From: Paracidovorax valerianellae
GTDB taxonomy: Bacteria; Pseudomonadota; Gammaproteobacteria; Burkholderiales; Burkholderiaceae_C
NCBI RefSeq assembly: GCF_900102625.1
Contig: NZ_FMZC01000003.1
Location: 62,001 to 126,000, forward strand
DNA length: 64,000 nt
Reading direction: 5' to 3'
Shown here: one piece after another, positions 27,181 to 34,772 of the stretch
Layout of the letters: every line of letters starts with the position of its first letter
Position numbering within the stretch: position 1 is the first letter of the stretch
Translations under genes and position numbers: made by a program
Notes under the pieces: generated by a model
Told to the model about the DNA's origin: nothing
Database searches by the model: none
Seen by the model: only the letters and a program-made list of their open reading frames with translations

Positions 27181-28095
27181 TCACGGCGACCGAACAGGCA
27201 CCGGCGCACCCGCAGCGCCTTCCGGCCAGGGCGCCGAGACGATCCAGCCCTCCAGCGCGTCCAGGCCCGGCGGCAGGCCATACAGCGCGTCGCCCTGCTG
27301 GTGGCGCTGCAGCGCCCACGCGGCCTGCACCAGGCACAGCACGGCGTCCAGCCGGTCGCCGCTGGCGTCGTCCACCAGCGCGTCGCGCTGCGCGTGCGTG
27401 AGCTTGAGGCGCAGCCCCAGCCGCGTGGCGCCGTTCTCCAGCGCGGTGACCAGGTCCTTGCGGGCGATGAGGCGGTCGGGCGTCTGCTTGGCGCGGTCGT
27501 CGCTTTTGTAGCTGCGCCGGGCCAGGATCTCGCGGGCCAGCAGGCCGGGATAGGCCTCCAGCGCCACGCGGGCCGGGTCGCCGTCGTGCAGGCCGGGCAG
27601 ATGCACGCCGGCGTCGAGCAGCAGTGGCACGCCGGCGTGCAGCATGTAGGCGACGGGCGGGTTGACCCATTTCATCGACGGGCTGGAGCCCGCGGGGCCG
27701 TCGGTGGCACGGTGCGCGAACTTCCCTCCCACCGGCCGCGCGTCGCAGAACGCCGCGAAGGTCTCGCGAATCTGGGCGCGGCTCAGGCGGCGGTAGTGCT
27801 CCATGCTGGCATGCCAGGTGAGCGGCCAGTTCAAGTGCGAGAGCAGCTCGCGCGGCAGGCCGAACGGCAGGTCGAACCCGCCCACCCAGGCGCGGGGCTC
27901 GGCCAGCCATTGGCCGAACCCGGCCAGCGTGTCGAAACGCTCCAGCCCCGTCAGCACCACGCGCGGGCCGGCCAGTTGGCCGGTGGCCACCACGATGGGT
28001 TTGGCTCGGCTCGGGCTGCTGGAGAAGTCGCAGCCGATCAGCACTGGCGGCAACGGCAGCGACGGCAACGTCGGGGTGGCGTTCGACGGGTCCAT
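27181..28095 (-). CDS. DUF429 family protein (predicted RNase H-like fold)
   Basis: 304 residues. An RNase H-like start [13 protein letters not shown], a second acidic motif [27 protein letters not shown] and a C-terminal [16 protein letters not shown] match DUF429, predicted to be a nuclease or ATPase of the RNase H fold; no activity is established. It is 6 bp downstream of the EamA transporter gene on the same strand, so the two are co-transcribed. Confidence 0.85.
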   Translation of the reverse strand: MDPSNATPTLPSLPLPPVLIGCDFSSSPSRAKPIVVATGQLAGPRVVLTGLERFDTLAGFGQWLAEPRAWVGGFDLPFGLPRELLSHLNWPLTWHASMEHYRRLSRAQIRETFAAFCDARPVGGKFAHRATDGPAGSSPSMKWVNPPVAYMLHAGVPLLLDAGVHLPGLHDGDPARVALEAYPGLLAREILARRSYKSDDRAKQTPDRLIARKDLVTALENGATRLGLRLKLTHAQRDALVDDASGDRLDAVLCLVQAAWALQRHQQGDALYGLPPGLDALEGWIVSAPWPEGAAGAPVPVRSP

Positions 28096-28101
28096 GCCCG
28101 G

Positions 28102-28983
28102 CTAGCCCAGCGCCAGCGCGGTCACGCCCGCAGCGATCAGCACCGCGCCCGCGATGCGCGCCGCACGGTCGCCTTCGCCCAGCAGGTGCCCGCCGATGAG
28201 CGCCGCGAACAGCATCGACACCTCGCGCGCCGGCGCCACGTGCGACAGCGGCGCCTCCTGCATGGCATAGAGCACCAGCACGTAGGCGATGGGGCTCACC
28301 AGCGCCACCAGCAGCGCGAAGCGCCACTGCGCGCGCCACAGCACGCGCGCGGCCGGCATGTCGCGCAGCACCACGGGCGCCAGCACCGCCACGCGCACGA
28401 AGTTGCCCATGTAGTCCACCAGGATCGGCGACATGCGCAGCACCTTGACCGCGTAGCCGTCCACCACCGTGTAGCTGGCGATGAACGCGCCGGTGAGCAC
28501 GCCGTAGCGCATGCCCGCATGCACCCGTTGCCGTGCCGCCGGGTCGTGTGCCGCGCGCAGCAGTGCCGGGCCGCCGGCGATCAGGAACACGCCGCCCACC
28601 ACGCCCGCGATGCCGAAGCCCCCGAGCAGCGAGATCTGCTCGCCCAGGAACGTGATCGCGACGAACGAGGACAACAGCGGCCCGGAGCCGCGCGCCAGCG
28701 GGTACACCACGGTGAGGTCGGCCTTGCGGTAGCCGCGCAGCAAGATGACGTAGTACGCCACGTGCAGCAGCCCGCTCGCCACCACGAAGCCCCATTCCTT
28801 CGCGCCCCATTCGGGCACCGCGTCGCGCCCGAGCCACCAGCCCAGCGGCGCCCAGATCACCATCATCAGCACCGAGGTGAAGAAGGCGAAGCGCGAATCG
28901 CCGCCGGCCTTCTTGGCCGCGATGTTCCAGCAGGCGTGGATGAGGCCGGCCAGCAGGATGAGCGCGAAGGCGTTGAAGGTCAC
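28102..28983 (-). CDS. EamA/DMT-superfamily membrane transporter
   Basis: 293 residues, ten hydrophobic helices in two EamA repeats, with the charged ends typical of drug/metabolite transporters (HACWNIAAKKAG at the start; AREVSMLFAALIGG in repeat two). Likely an exporter or uptake system for a small metabolite. The initiator is GTG with no visible Shine-Dalgarno; the leader is instead a pyrimidine-rich tract (28987-29028). DUF429 follows at once. Confidence 0.88.
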   Translation of the reverse strand: MTFNAFALILLAGLIHACWNIAAKKAGGDSRFAFFTSVLMMVIWAPLGWWLGRDAVPEWGAKEWGFVVASGLLHVAYYVILLRGYRKADLTVVYPLARGSGPLLSSFVAITFLGEQISLLGGFGIAGVVGGVFLIAGGPALLRAAHDPAARQRVHAGMRYGVLTGAFIASYTVVDGYAVKVLRMSPILVDYMGNFVRVAVLAPVVLRDMPAARVLWRAQWRFALLVALVSPIAYVLVLYAMQEAPLSHVAPAREVSMLFAALIGGHLLGEGDRAARIAGAVLIAAGVTALALG

Positions 28984-28986
28984 GGC

Positions 28987-29028
28987 GCTGAAAGAAGAAG
29001 AAGAAAAAGAAAACCGGAAGGAAGCGAG
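28987..29028. other. Purine/pyrimidine-biased tract before the EamA gene
   Basis: The plus strand is almost pure purine for about 40 nt, with GAAGAAGAAGAAAAAG at its centre, so the transcript of the EamA gene is correspondingly pyrimidine-rich right up to its GTG start. This replaces a ribosome-binding site. A similar tract lies at 43055-43097. Confidence 0.5.
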
Positions 29029-29053
29029 ACAGCGGAGGAAGGCCCGAATGCAA

Positions 29054-29083
29054 GAGGCCGCAGCGCATGGTGCCTGCGGCCTC
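29054..29083 (-). terminator. 10-bp GC stem-loop after the BLUF gene
   Basis: GAGGCCGCAG (29054-29063) pairs perfectly with CTGCGGCCTC (29074-29083), loop 10 nt. It lies about 55 bp after the stop codon of the BLUF gene. Only two T follow on the minus strand, so it may be a weak terminator or a 3' stabilising hairpin. Confidence 0.45.
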
Positions 29084-29137
29084 GGGGCGCCAAACAGCGA
29101 GAAAGGCGGTGAAAAACCGCGAAAAAAACCGCCGCTG

Positions 29138-29560
29138 CTAGGCGCGTCCGATGATGGACGCGGTGGCCATCAGCTCTTCCAGCAGCGCGAACGACACGCG
29201 GCCCGACACCGAATACGGGTCCAGCTCGGGCTTTTCGGAGTATTTGAGCAAGATCGAATGGTTGATCTTGGTGAGGTTGACCTGGCCCATGGTCCAGCCG
29301 CCGAAGCGCCGCTCGTGGATCTCCTCGAAGTGCAGCAGTTCCACGTTCTTGTGGCGCGGGTCTTTCTGGATGTGGCCGTAGAGGTCGCTCACGGCGGAGC
29401 GGCCGCCCTCGATCGCCTGCAAAAAGACGCCCCCGCCGTAGCAGAGCACGCCGGTGATGCCGCAGGTGGGGTTGTGCTGGCGCGACTGGCTGAGGATGGC
29501 TTCGATCGCATCGGGAGACGGGTCCACGGCGCGGCTGGCGTAAAGCAGGCGTACGAGCAT
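29138..29560 (-). CDS. BLUF-domain blue-light photoreceptor (FAD)
   Basis: 140 residues, a stand-alone BLUF protein. The photocycle residues are in place: Tyr7 (LLYAS), Asn30, Gln48 (FLQAIEG), Trp89 and Met91 (GGWTMG); DPRH and ITGVL are also family hallmarks. The C-terminal 40 residues form the usual cap helices and no output domain is attached, so it must act through a partner. Its start lies one base after the folE stop codon, so translation is probably coupled to folE. Confidence 0.95.
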   Translation of the reverse strand: MLVRLLYASRAVDPSPDAIEAILSQSRQHNPTCGITGVLCYGGGVFLQAIEGGRSAVSDLYGHIQKDPRHKNVELLHFEEIHERRFGGWTMGQVNLTKINHSILLKYSEKPELDPYSVSGRVSFALLEELMATASIIGRA

Positions 29561-29561
29561 G

Positions 29562-30287
29562 TCAGGTCCTTCCGGGAATGAGCGAGAGGAATTCGCGGCG
29601 CAGTGCGGGGTCCTTGAGGAACACGCCGCGCATCACGGAGTTGAGCATCTTGCTGTCCATCTCGCGCACACCGCGCCAGGACATGCAGAAGTGGCTGGCT
29701 TCCATCACGATGGCCAGGCCGTCGGGCTGGGTCTTTTCCATGATGAGGTCGGCCAGTTGCACCACGGCCTCTTCCTGGATCTGCGGGCGGCCCATGACCC
29801 AGTCCACCAGCCGCGCGTATTTCGACAGGCCGATGACGTTGGTGTGTTCGTTGGGCAACACGCCGATCCAGATCTTGCCCATGACGGGGCAAAAATGGTG
29901 GCTGCAGGCGCTGCGCACGGTGATCGGGCCGACGATCATCAGCTCGTTCAGGTGCTCGGCGTTCGGAAACTCGGTGATCGGCGGCTGCTGCGCGTAGCGG
30001 CCGTTGAAGACCTCGTTGAGGTACATCTTGGCCACGCGCCGCGCGGTGTTCTGGGTGTTGTGGTCGGTGGCGGTGTCGATGACCAGGCTGTCGAGCACGC
30101 CCTGCATCTTGGTTTCGACCTCGTCGAGCAGCTGCTCCAGCTCGCCGGGTTCGATGAACTCGGCGATGTTGTCGTTCGCATTGAAGCGCTTGCGTGCCGC
30201 GGCCAGCCGTTCGCGGATTTTGGTGGAAACGGGCGTGCCCTCTTCGGGCGGCGCGTCGTTCGAGTCGGCGGCGAGTTGTCTGAACAT
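29562..30287 (-). CDS. folE: GTP cyclohydrolase I
   Basis: 241 residues. It converts GTP to 7,8-dihydroneopterin triphosphate, the first step of folate synthesis. Zinc ligands are visible in SACSHHFCPVMG and SHFCMSWRGVR; other hallmarks are RVAKMYLNEVF, GKIWIGVLP and YARLV. I chose the ATG at 30287; 30296 is an alternative. The N-terminal 50 residues are charged and variable. It forms a two-gene unit with the BLUF photoreceptor gene. nudB, which acts on its product, is encoded 4 kb away. Confidence 0.95.
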   Translation of the reverse strand: MFRQLAADSNDAPPEEGTPVSTKIRERLAAARKRFNANDNIAEFIEPGELEQLLDEVETKMQGVLDSLVIDTATDHNTQNTARRVAKMYLNEVFNGRYAQQPPITEFPNAEHLNELMIVGPITVRSACSHHFCPVMGKIWIGVLPNEHTNVIGLSKYARLVDWVMGRPQIQEEAVVQLADLIMEKTQPDGLAIVMEASHFCMSWRGVREMDSKMLNSVMRGVFLKDPALRREFLSLIPGRT

Positions 30288-30329
30288 GGGCGGCATCGTA
30301 CCAGCGAATGCCCGCCATGGCTTGCTGAG

Positions 30330-30385
30330 TGTTTTTGGCCTCCAGCGCATATTCCCCTAGGGGGTATAGCTATTAAAATAATAGC
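30330..30385. repeat. Dispersed palindromic repeat, copy D
   Basis: GCTATT-N5-AATAGC at 30369-30385. On the minus strand it is followed by a 10-bp palindrome CCCCTAGGGG and the tail ATGCGCTGGAGGCCAAAAAC. It lies about 23 bp after the clsB stop codon and about 40 bp before the folE start. Confidence 0.75.
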
Positions 30386-30407
30386 AACATCCCGAGGCTG
30401 CGCCGGC

Positions 30408-31628
30408 TCAGTAGCGGTTGCCGGTCACCCAGAGCGCGGCCCGCATGATGGCGAAGGCGATGCGGTCCAGCGCGCGCTGGCGCCAGGGGCGCTCGGCGTA
30501 GGCGCGCGGGTCCATGGGCTGGCCCGCGTGCTCCATGGCGTGCACCAGGCGCTCGCGCAGGTCGGCGGCGAAGCCCGCATCCTCGATCACCACGTTGGCC
30601 TCGCGCGCCAGCAGCAGCGACAACGGATCGAGGTTGGACGAGCCCACCGTGGCCCAGGGGTGTTCGCCCAGCGCATCCACCACCGCCACCTTGGCGTGCA
30701 GGAAGCTGGGCGAGTATTCGTGGATCTCCACGCCGGCCTTGAGCAGCGCGCCGTACACGGGCCGGGCCGCGTGGTACTGCATGAAATATTCGTAGCGGCC
30801 CTGCAGCAGCAGGCGCACGCGCACGCCGCGGCGGGCGGCCAGCACCAGCGCGCGGCGCAGCTTGCCGCCGGGCACGAAGTACGCGTTGGCGATGATGATC
30901 TCCTGCCGCGCATTGCCGATGGCGCGGCGGTAGGCCCGCTCGATGCGGCTGCGGTTGCGCAGGTTGTCGCGCAGCAACAGCGCCGCGCGCATGCCGGGGC
31001 CGGCGTCCGCCGTGCGCTCCTGCGCGCGCCGGGCGGCGCTGGCCGCCCGCAGGTGGCGCAGCGCATCGGCCAGGCGATGGCGGCGCGCATCGCGCACGGC
31101 TTTGAGGCGCCACCAGATCTGCTCCATGGCTTCGTTGGCCTGTTCCACCAGCCGCCCCTCGACCCGCACCGCGAAGTCGAAGCGAGGCGCTTCCAGCACG
31201 CCGTGGTTGGGGTCGTGCAGATCGTCCAGCACGTTGATGCCGCCGCAATACAGCACGCAGCCATCGACCACGCACAGCTTGCGGTGCAGCCGGCGCCAGC
31301 GGCGCGGCAGCAGCAGGCCCAGCCGCCCGACCGGCGAATACACCTGCATCTGCACGCCGGCCGCCTCGAAGCGCTCGGGCCAGGGGCCCGGCAGCGTGCC
31401 GGTGCCCACGCCGTCCACCACCAGGTGCACGCGCACGCCGCGCTCGGCAGCGCGCACCAGCGCCTCGGCGATGCCGGCGCCGGTGCCGGTGCAATCGAAG
31501 ATGTAGGTCTCGAACTGGATGTCGGACAGCGCGGCGTCCATGTTCGCCACCAGCGCGGCGAACAGTTCTTCCGATCCCTGCAGCAGGCGAACGCGGTGGT
31601 CTCCCCCCAACCCGGCGGATTGCGACAT
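30408..31628 (-). CDS. clsB: Cardiolipin synthase B-type phospholipase D
   Basis: 406 residues with two HKD motifs, LHRKLCVVDG (about residue 113) with downstream GGIN, and LHAKVAVVD (about 312) with GSSNLDP, the catalytic pair of phospholipase D enzymes. Length and lack of an N-terminal membrane pair fit ClsB (E. coli YbhO), which joins phosphatidylglycerol-type lipids to cardiolipin at the inner membrane. The ATG at 31628 is preferred over an in-frame TTG two codons upstream. It sits 19 bp after the ybhP-like gene, as in E. coli ybhP-ybhO. Confidence 0.9.
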   Translation of the reverse strand: MSQSAGLGGDHRVRLLQGSEELFAALVANMDAALSDIQFETYIFDCTGTGAGIAEALVRAAERGVRVHLVVDGVGTGTLPGPWPERFEAAGVQMQVYSPVGRLGLLLPRRWRRLHRKLCVVDGCVLYCGGINVLDDLHDPNHGVLEAPRFDFAVRVEGRLVEQANEAMEQIWWRLKAVRDARRHRLADALRHLRAASAARRAQERTADAGPGMRAALLLRDNLRNRSRIERAYRRAIGNARQEIIIANAYFVPGGKLRRALVLAARRGVRVRLLLQGRYEYFMQYHAARPVYGALLKAGVEIHEYSPSFLHAKVAVVDALGEHPWATVGSSNLDPLSLLLAREANVVIEDAGFAADLRERLVHAMEHAGQPMDPRAYAERPWRQRALDRIAFAIMRAALWVTGNRY

Positions 31629-31647
31629 GGTCAACGCCCCCCGCGGT

Positions 31648-32388
31648 TCACAGGCGGAACTCGGCGATCAGCGGCAGGTGGTCCGACATGCGCCACCAGA
31701 TGCGCCCGCGCGGCACGTGCAGCCCGAGCGGCGTGAGCCCGCGCACATAGACGTGGTCGAGCTGCACCATGGGCAGGCGCGCGGGGTAGGTGAAGGTGCG
31801 GGGCGCTTCTTCGTATTCGTACAGCCCGCAGGCCGCTAGCGCGCGCTTGACCTGCAGGCCCCAGTCGTTGAAGTCGCCGGCCACCACCAGCGGCTCGTCC
31901 GGCGGCACCTCGCGGGCGACGAAGCGCTGCAGTTGCGCCACCTGGCGCACGCGGCTGCCGGGAATGAGGCCCAGGTGCACCACGATGGCGTGCACGCGGC
32001 GGCCGTGGATCTCGACCTCGACATGCAGCAGGCCGCGCTGCTCGAAGCGGTGGTCGGAGATGTCTTCGTGCCGGTGCCCGATCACCGGCCAGCGCGTGAG
32101 CAGCGCGTTGCCGTGCTCTCCGTGTCGGGTGACGGCGTTGGTGCGGTACACGGCCTCGTAGCCCTCAGGGGCCAGGAACTCGGCCTGGGGCATGTCGGGC
32201 CAGCGCTGGAAGTATTGCTGCTCGCGGCGGTGCATCTTGCGCACCTCCTGCAGGCACACGATGTCGGCATCGAGCTGCTCCACCGCGTGGCCCAGGTTGT
32301 GGATCTCCAGGCGGCGGGCGGGGCCGAGGCCCTGGACCCCTTTGTGGATGTTGTACGTGGCGACGCGCAGGATGTCGGAAGATTCCAT
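31648..32388 (-). CDS. ybhP: Endonuclease/exonuclease/phosphatase family protein, YbhP-like
   Basis: 246 residues. Catalytic motifs of the EEP fold are present: NIHKG, LQEVR, GDFNDW and MSDHLPL. The family includes DNA nucleases and lipid or inositol phosphatases; pairing with clsB points to a phospholipid role. There is no ribosome-binding site before the ATG at 32388, but CACAAT lies 6 nt upstream, so the message may be leaderless. Divergent from the response-regulator-like gene. Confidence 0.85.
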   Translation of the reverse strand: MESSDILRVATYNIHKGVQGLGPARRLEIHNLGHAVEQLDADIVCLQEVRKMHRREQQYFQRWPDMPQAEFLAPEGYEAVYRTNAVTRHGEHGNALLTRWPVIGHRHEDISDHRFEQRGLLHVEVEIHGRRVHAIVVHLGLIPGSRVRQVAQLQRFVAREVPPDEPLVVAGDFNDWGLQVKRALAACGLYEYEEAPRTFTYPARLPMVQLDHVYVRGLTPLGLHVPRGRIWWRMSDHLPLIAEFRL

Positions 32389-32518
32389 GGCGCGATTGTG
32401 TCGCAGGCGCGCGTCGCTTCGGTGTCAGCCGGGCAAAGGGCCGCTTTTCCTCACGCGTGCGGACGGGCCGCCGCCTACACTGTGGACTTTGCTCCACCCG
32501 GGATCCGCGCGCACTGCC

Positions 32519-34288
32519 ATGGCCAACGCCAAAGAACCAGACTCCACGGAATCCCAGGCGCTGGTGATCGACAGCAACGCGACCTCGCGCAGCATCCTGG
32601 TGGCGCAGTTGCGCGAATACGGCATCCAGCGCGTGGTGCAGTGCAGCCGGGTGCAGGACGCCCGCAGCCGGCTGGAGCACACCGTGTTCGACTACGTGCT
32701 GTGCGAGCAGTATTTCGCCGAATCCGGGCAGTCGGGCCAGACGCTGCTGGACGATCTGCGGCGCGCGCAGATGCTGCCGTTTTCCACCGTGTTCTTCATG
32801 GTCACCGCCGAGGCCTCGTATGCCGCGGTGGCCGAGGCGGCCGAATCCGCGCTGGACGGCTACCTGCTGAAACCCTTCACGCCCAGCGCGCTGTTCGAGC
32901 GGCTGGGCCTGGCCCGCCTGCGCAAGACGCACCTGCGCCCCATCTTCGACGCCATCGGGCAGGAAGACTTCGAGGCCGCCGCGCAACTGTGCGTGGAGCG
33001 CTTCGAGGCGCGCAAGCCGTACTGGCTCTATGCCGCGCGCATCGGCACCGAGCTGCTGCTGCGGCTGGCGCGCCACGACGAGGCCCGCACGCTGTTCGAA
33101 GCCGTGATCGAGGCGCGCGCCCTGCCCTGGGCCAAGCTCGGCGTGGCGCGGGCGCAGATCGAATCCGGCCAGGCGCCCCGCGCCATCACCACGCTGCAAG
33201 GGCTGATCGGCGAAGACGCCTCGTTCGCCGATGCCTACGACGTGCTCGGGCGCGCGCAGGTCGAGATGGGCCATTTCGACGACGCCATGGCCACGTACCG
33301 CACGGCCAGCAGTCTCACGCCCGACTCGGTGGTGCGCCAGCAAAAGCTCGGCATGATGGCCCACTACATGGGCGACCGCGAGACGGCGGCCAAGGCCCTG
33401 TCGCGCGCGGCGGTGCTGGGCATCGACTCCAAGCTCTTCGACTACCAATCGCTCGTGCTGCTGGCCTTCTCGCACTCCGCGGGCAATGACCGCAAGGGGC
33501 TGGAACGCTGCATGGCGGATTTCGCCCGCATTCTGGAGCGCCATGGCGACAGCCGGCGCGTGCAGCGCTTCAGCGAAGTCGTGCGCACGCTGCAGCAGAT
33601 CCAGCAGCGCCAGTTCGCCCAGGCGGTGGCCGAGGTGCGCGCCATGGCACGCGAGATCGGCAGCGGCGATTTCGACTACGAAGCCGCCTGCAACCTGAGC
33701 AGCCTGCTCGCCGTGCTGGCCGCCACGTCCATCGACCTCAGCGAGGGCGTGGCCTGGGTCACCGCCATCGGCATGCGCTACGCCAACACGCGCGGGCTGT
33801 GCGAGCTGATGGCCAACGCTTGCCAGGCCTATCCCGACTATTCGGACATCGTTCGCGGCTGCCTGCCGCAGATCAACAAGACCGCCGAGAACGCCGTGGC
33901 GATGAGCCTGGCCGGCGACCCCGGCGGCGCGGTGGCGCAGCTGCTCGAAAGCGCACACACCACGCTCAACACCAAGCTGCTCGACATGGCGCAGCAGATG
34001 CTGACCCGGCACGCCGCGCGGTTCGACGACGCGGCGGGCCGGCAGGAAGCCATCGATGCGCTGCGCGCCCGGTGCGGCACCACCACGCCGCGCGCAGTGC
34101 TGGGCCAGGCCACCGAGCGCAAGCCGGGCGGGCTGTTGCTGCGCGTTTCCAGCGCAGCCACTGCGCCCGTTCCGCCCGGCATGCCGGGAGGCGCCGGCAA
34201 CGGATCGCTGCCTTCCACGTCCTCGCCGTTTCCATCGGCCGCCGAGCCGGCCGACCTGGCCGCAGTGCTGCGCCTGCGGCCGATGTAG
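32519..34288 (+). CDS. Receiver-like protein with TPR-type C-terminal region
   Basis: 589 residues. Residues 14-140 have the receiver fold (ALVIDSNATSRSILVAQL at the start, VFFMVTAEA, LLKPF with the conserved Lys), but the phospho-acceptor position reads Glu in FDYVLCEQYF instead of Asp, and the acidic pair is reduced. The following 400 residues are helical repeats of TPR character (e.g. ADAYDVLGRAQVEMGHFDDA). The last 60 residues are Pro/Ser/Gly-rich and disordered. Probably a constitutively active or phosphorylation-independent scaffold. The start fits the first Met of the receiver fold. Stops 13 bp from the converging nudB. Confidence 0.82.
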   Translation: MANAKEPDSTESQALVIDSNATSRSILVAQLREYGIQRVVQCSRVQDARSRLEHTVFDYVLCEQYFAESGQSGQTLLDDLRRAQMLPFSTVFFMVTAEASYAAVAEAAESALDGYLLKPFTPSALFERLGLARLRKTHLRPIFDAIGQEDFEAAAQLCVERFEARKPYWLYAARIGTELLLRLARHDEARTLFEAVIEARALPWAKLGVARAQIESGQAPRAITTLQGLIGEDASFADAYDVLGRAQVEMGHFDDAMATYRTASSLTPDSVVRQQKLGMMAHYMGDRETAAKALSRAAVLGIDSKLFDYQSLVLLAFSHSAGNDRKGLERCMADFARILERHGDSRRVQRFSEVVRTLQQIQQRQFAQAVAEVRAMAREIGSGDFDYEAACNLSSLLAVLAATSIDLSEGVAWVTAIGMRYANTRGLCELMANACQAYPDYSDIVRGCLPQINKTAENAVAMSLAGDPGGAVAQLLESAHTTLNTKLLDMAQQMLTRHAARFDDAAGRQEAIDALRARCGTTTPRAVLGQATERKPGGLLLRVSSAATAPVPPGMPGGAGNGSLPSTSSPFPSAAEPADLAAVLRLRPM

Positions 34289-34301
34289 CAGCGCGCCCCG
34301 C

Positions 34302-34772
34302 TCAATCGGGCGGCGCGAACCGGGGCAGCATCAGGCACGCCTCGGCGTTGGAGGGTGAAAAGCAGGCCAGCGCGGCATCGCGCCACGGCAGCCACCGCCA
34401 GGCCACGTGCTCCCGCGGGCTCAACACGACCGGTGTGCCGGGCGGCACGCACAGGCCGAACAGCCGCTCGCGGTTGCGCACCACGCCCGGGGCGTAGCGG
34501 TGCCGCCATTGCGGCCAGATGTCGTACACGTTCTCCAGCGCCCAGTCGGTGAGCACGCAGCCGGTTGCGCGGGCGTCGATGCCGGTTTCTTCCTGCACCT
34601 CGCGCACCGCCGCGTCCTCGAAGGGCTCGTCGGGCCAGTCCTTACTGCCGGTGACCGACTGCCAGTGGTCGCCGCCGCCGGCGCGGTGGATCAGCAGCAC
34701 CTCCAGCGCCGGCGTGTGGATCACCACCAGCACCGATTCCGGAATCTTGAAGCCGCCGGGCAAACCCGTCAC
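34302..34772 (-). CDS. nudB: Dihydroneopterin triphosphate diphosphatase (Nudix)
   Basis: 156 residues. Motifs HWQSVTGS and RHRYAPGVVRN closely follow E. coli NudB, which removes pyrophosphate from dihydroneopterin triphosphate in folate synthesis. The Nudix box reads GSKDWPDE ... REVQEETG, with one residue more than the canonical spacing between Gly and the first Glu. The initiator is GTG, overlapping the TGA of the Cache-like/CheW gene (GTGA), so translation is coupled to it. Confidence 0.88.
   Translation of the reverse strand: MTGLPGGFKIPESVLVVIHTPALEVLLIHRAGGGDHWQSVTGSKDWPDEPFEDAAVREVQEETGIDARATGCVLTDWALENVYDIWPQWRHRYAPGVVRNRERLFGLCVPPGTPVVLSPREHVAWRWLPWRDAALACFSPSNAEACLMLPRFAPPD

Noticed and set aside
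26947-31736. Plus-strand frames of 721 and 725 codons, and a minus-strand frame of 630 codons
   Set aside because: They overlie DUF429, EamA, folE, BLUF and clsB, all of which have clear domains.
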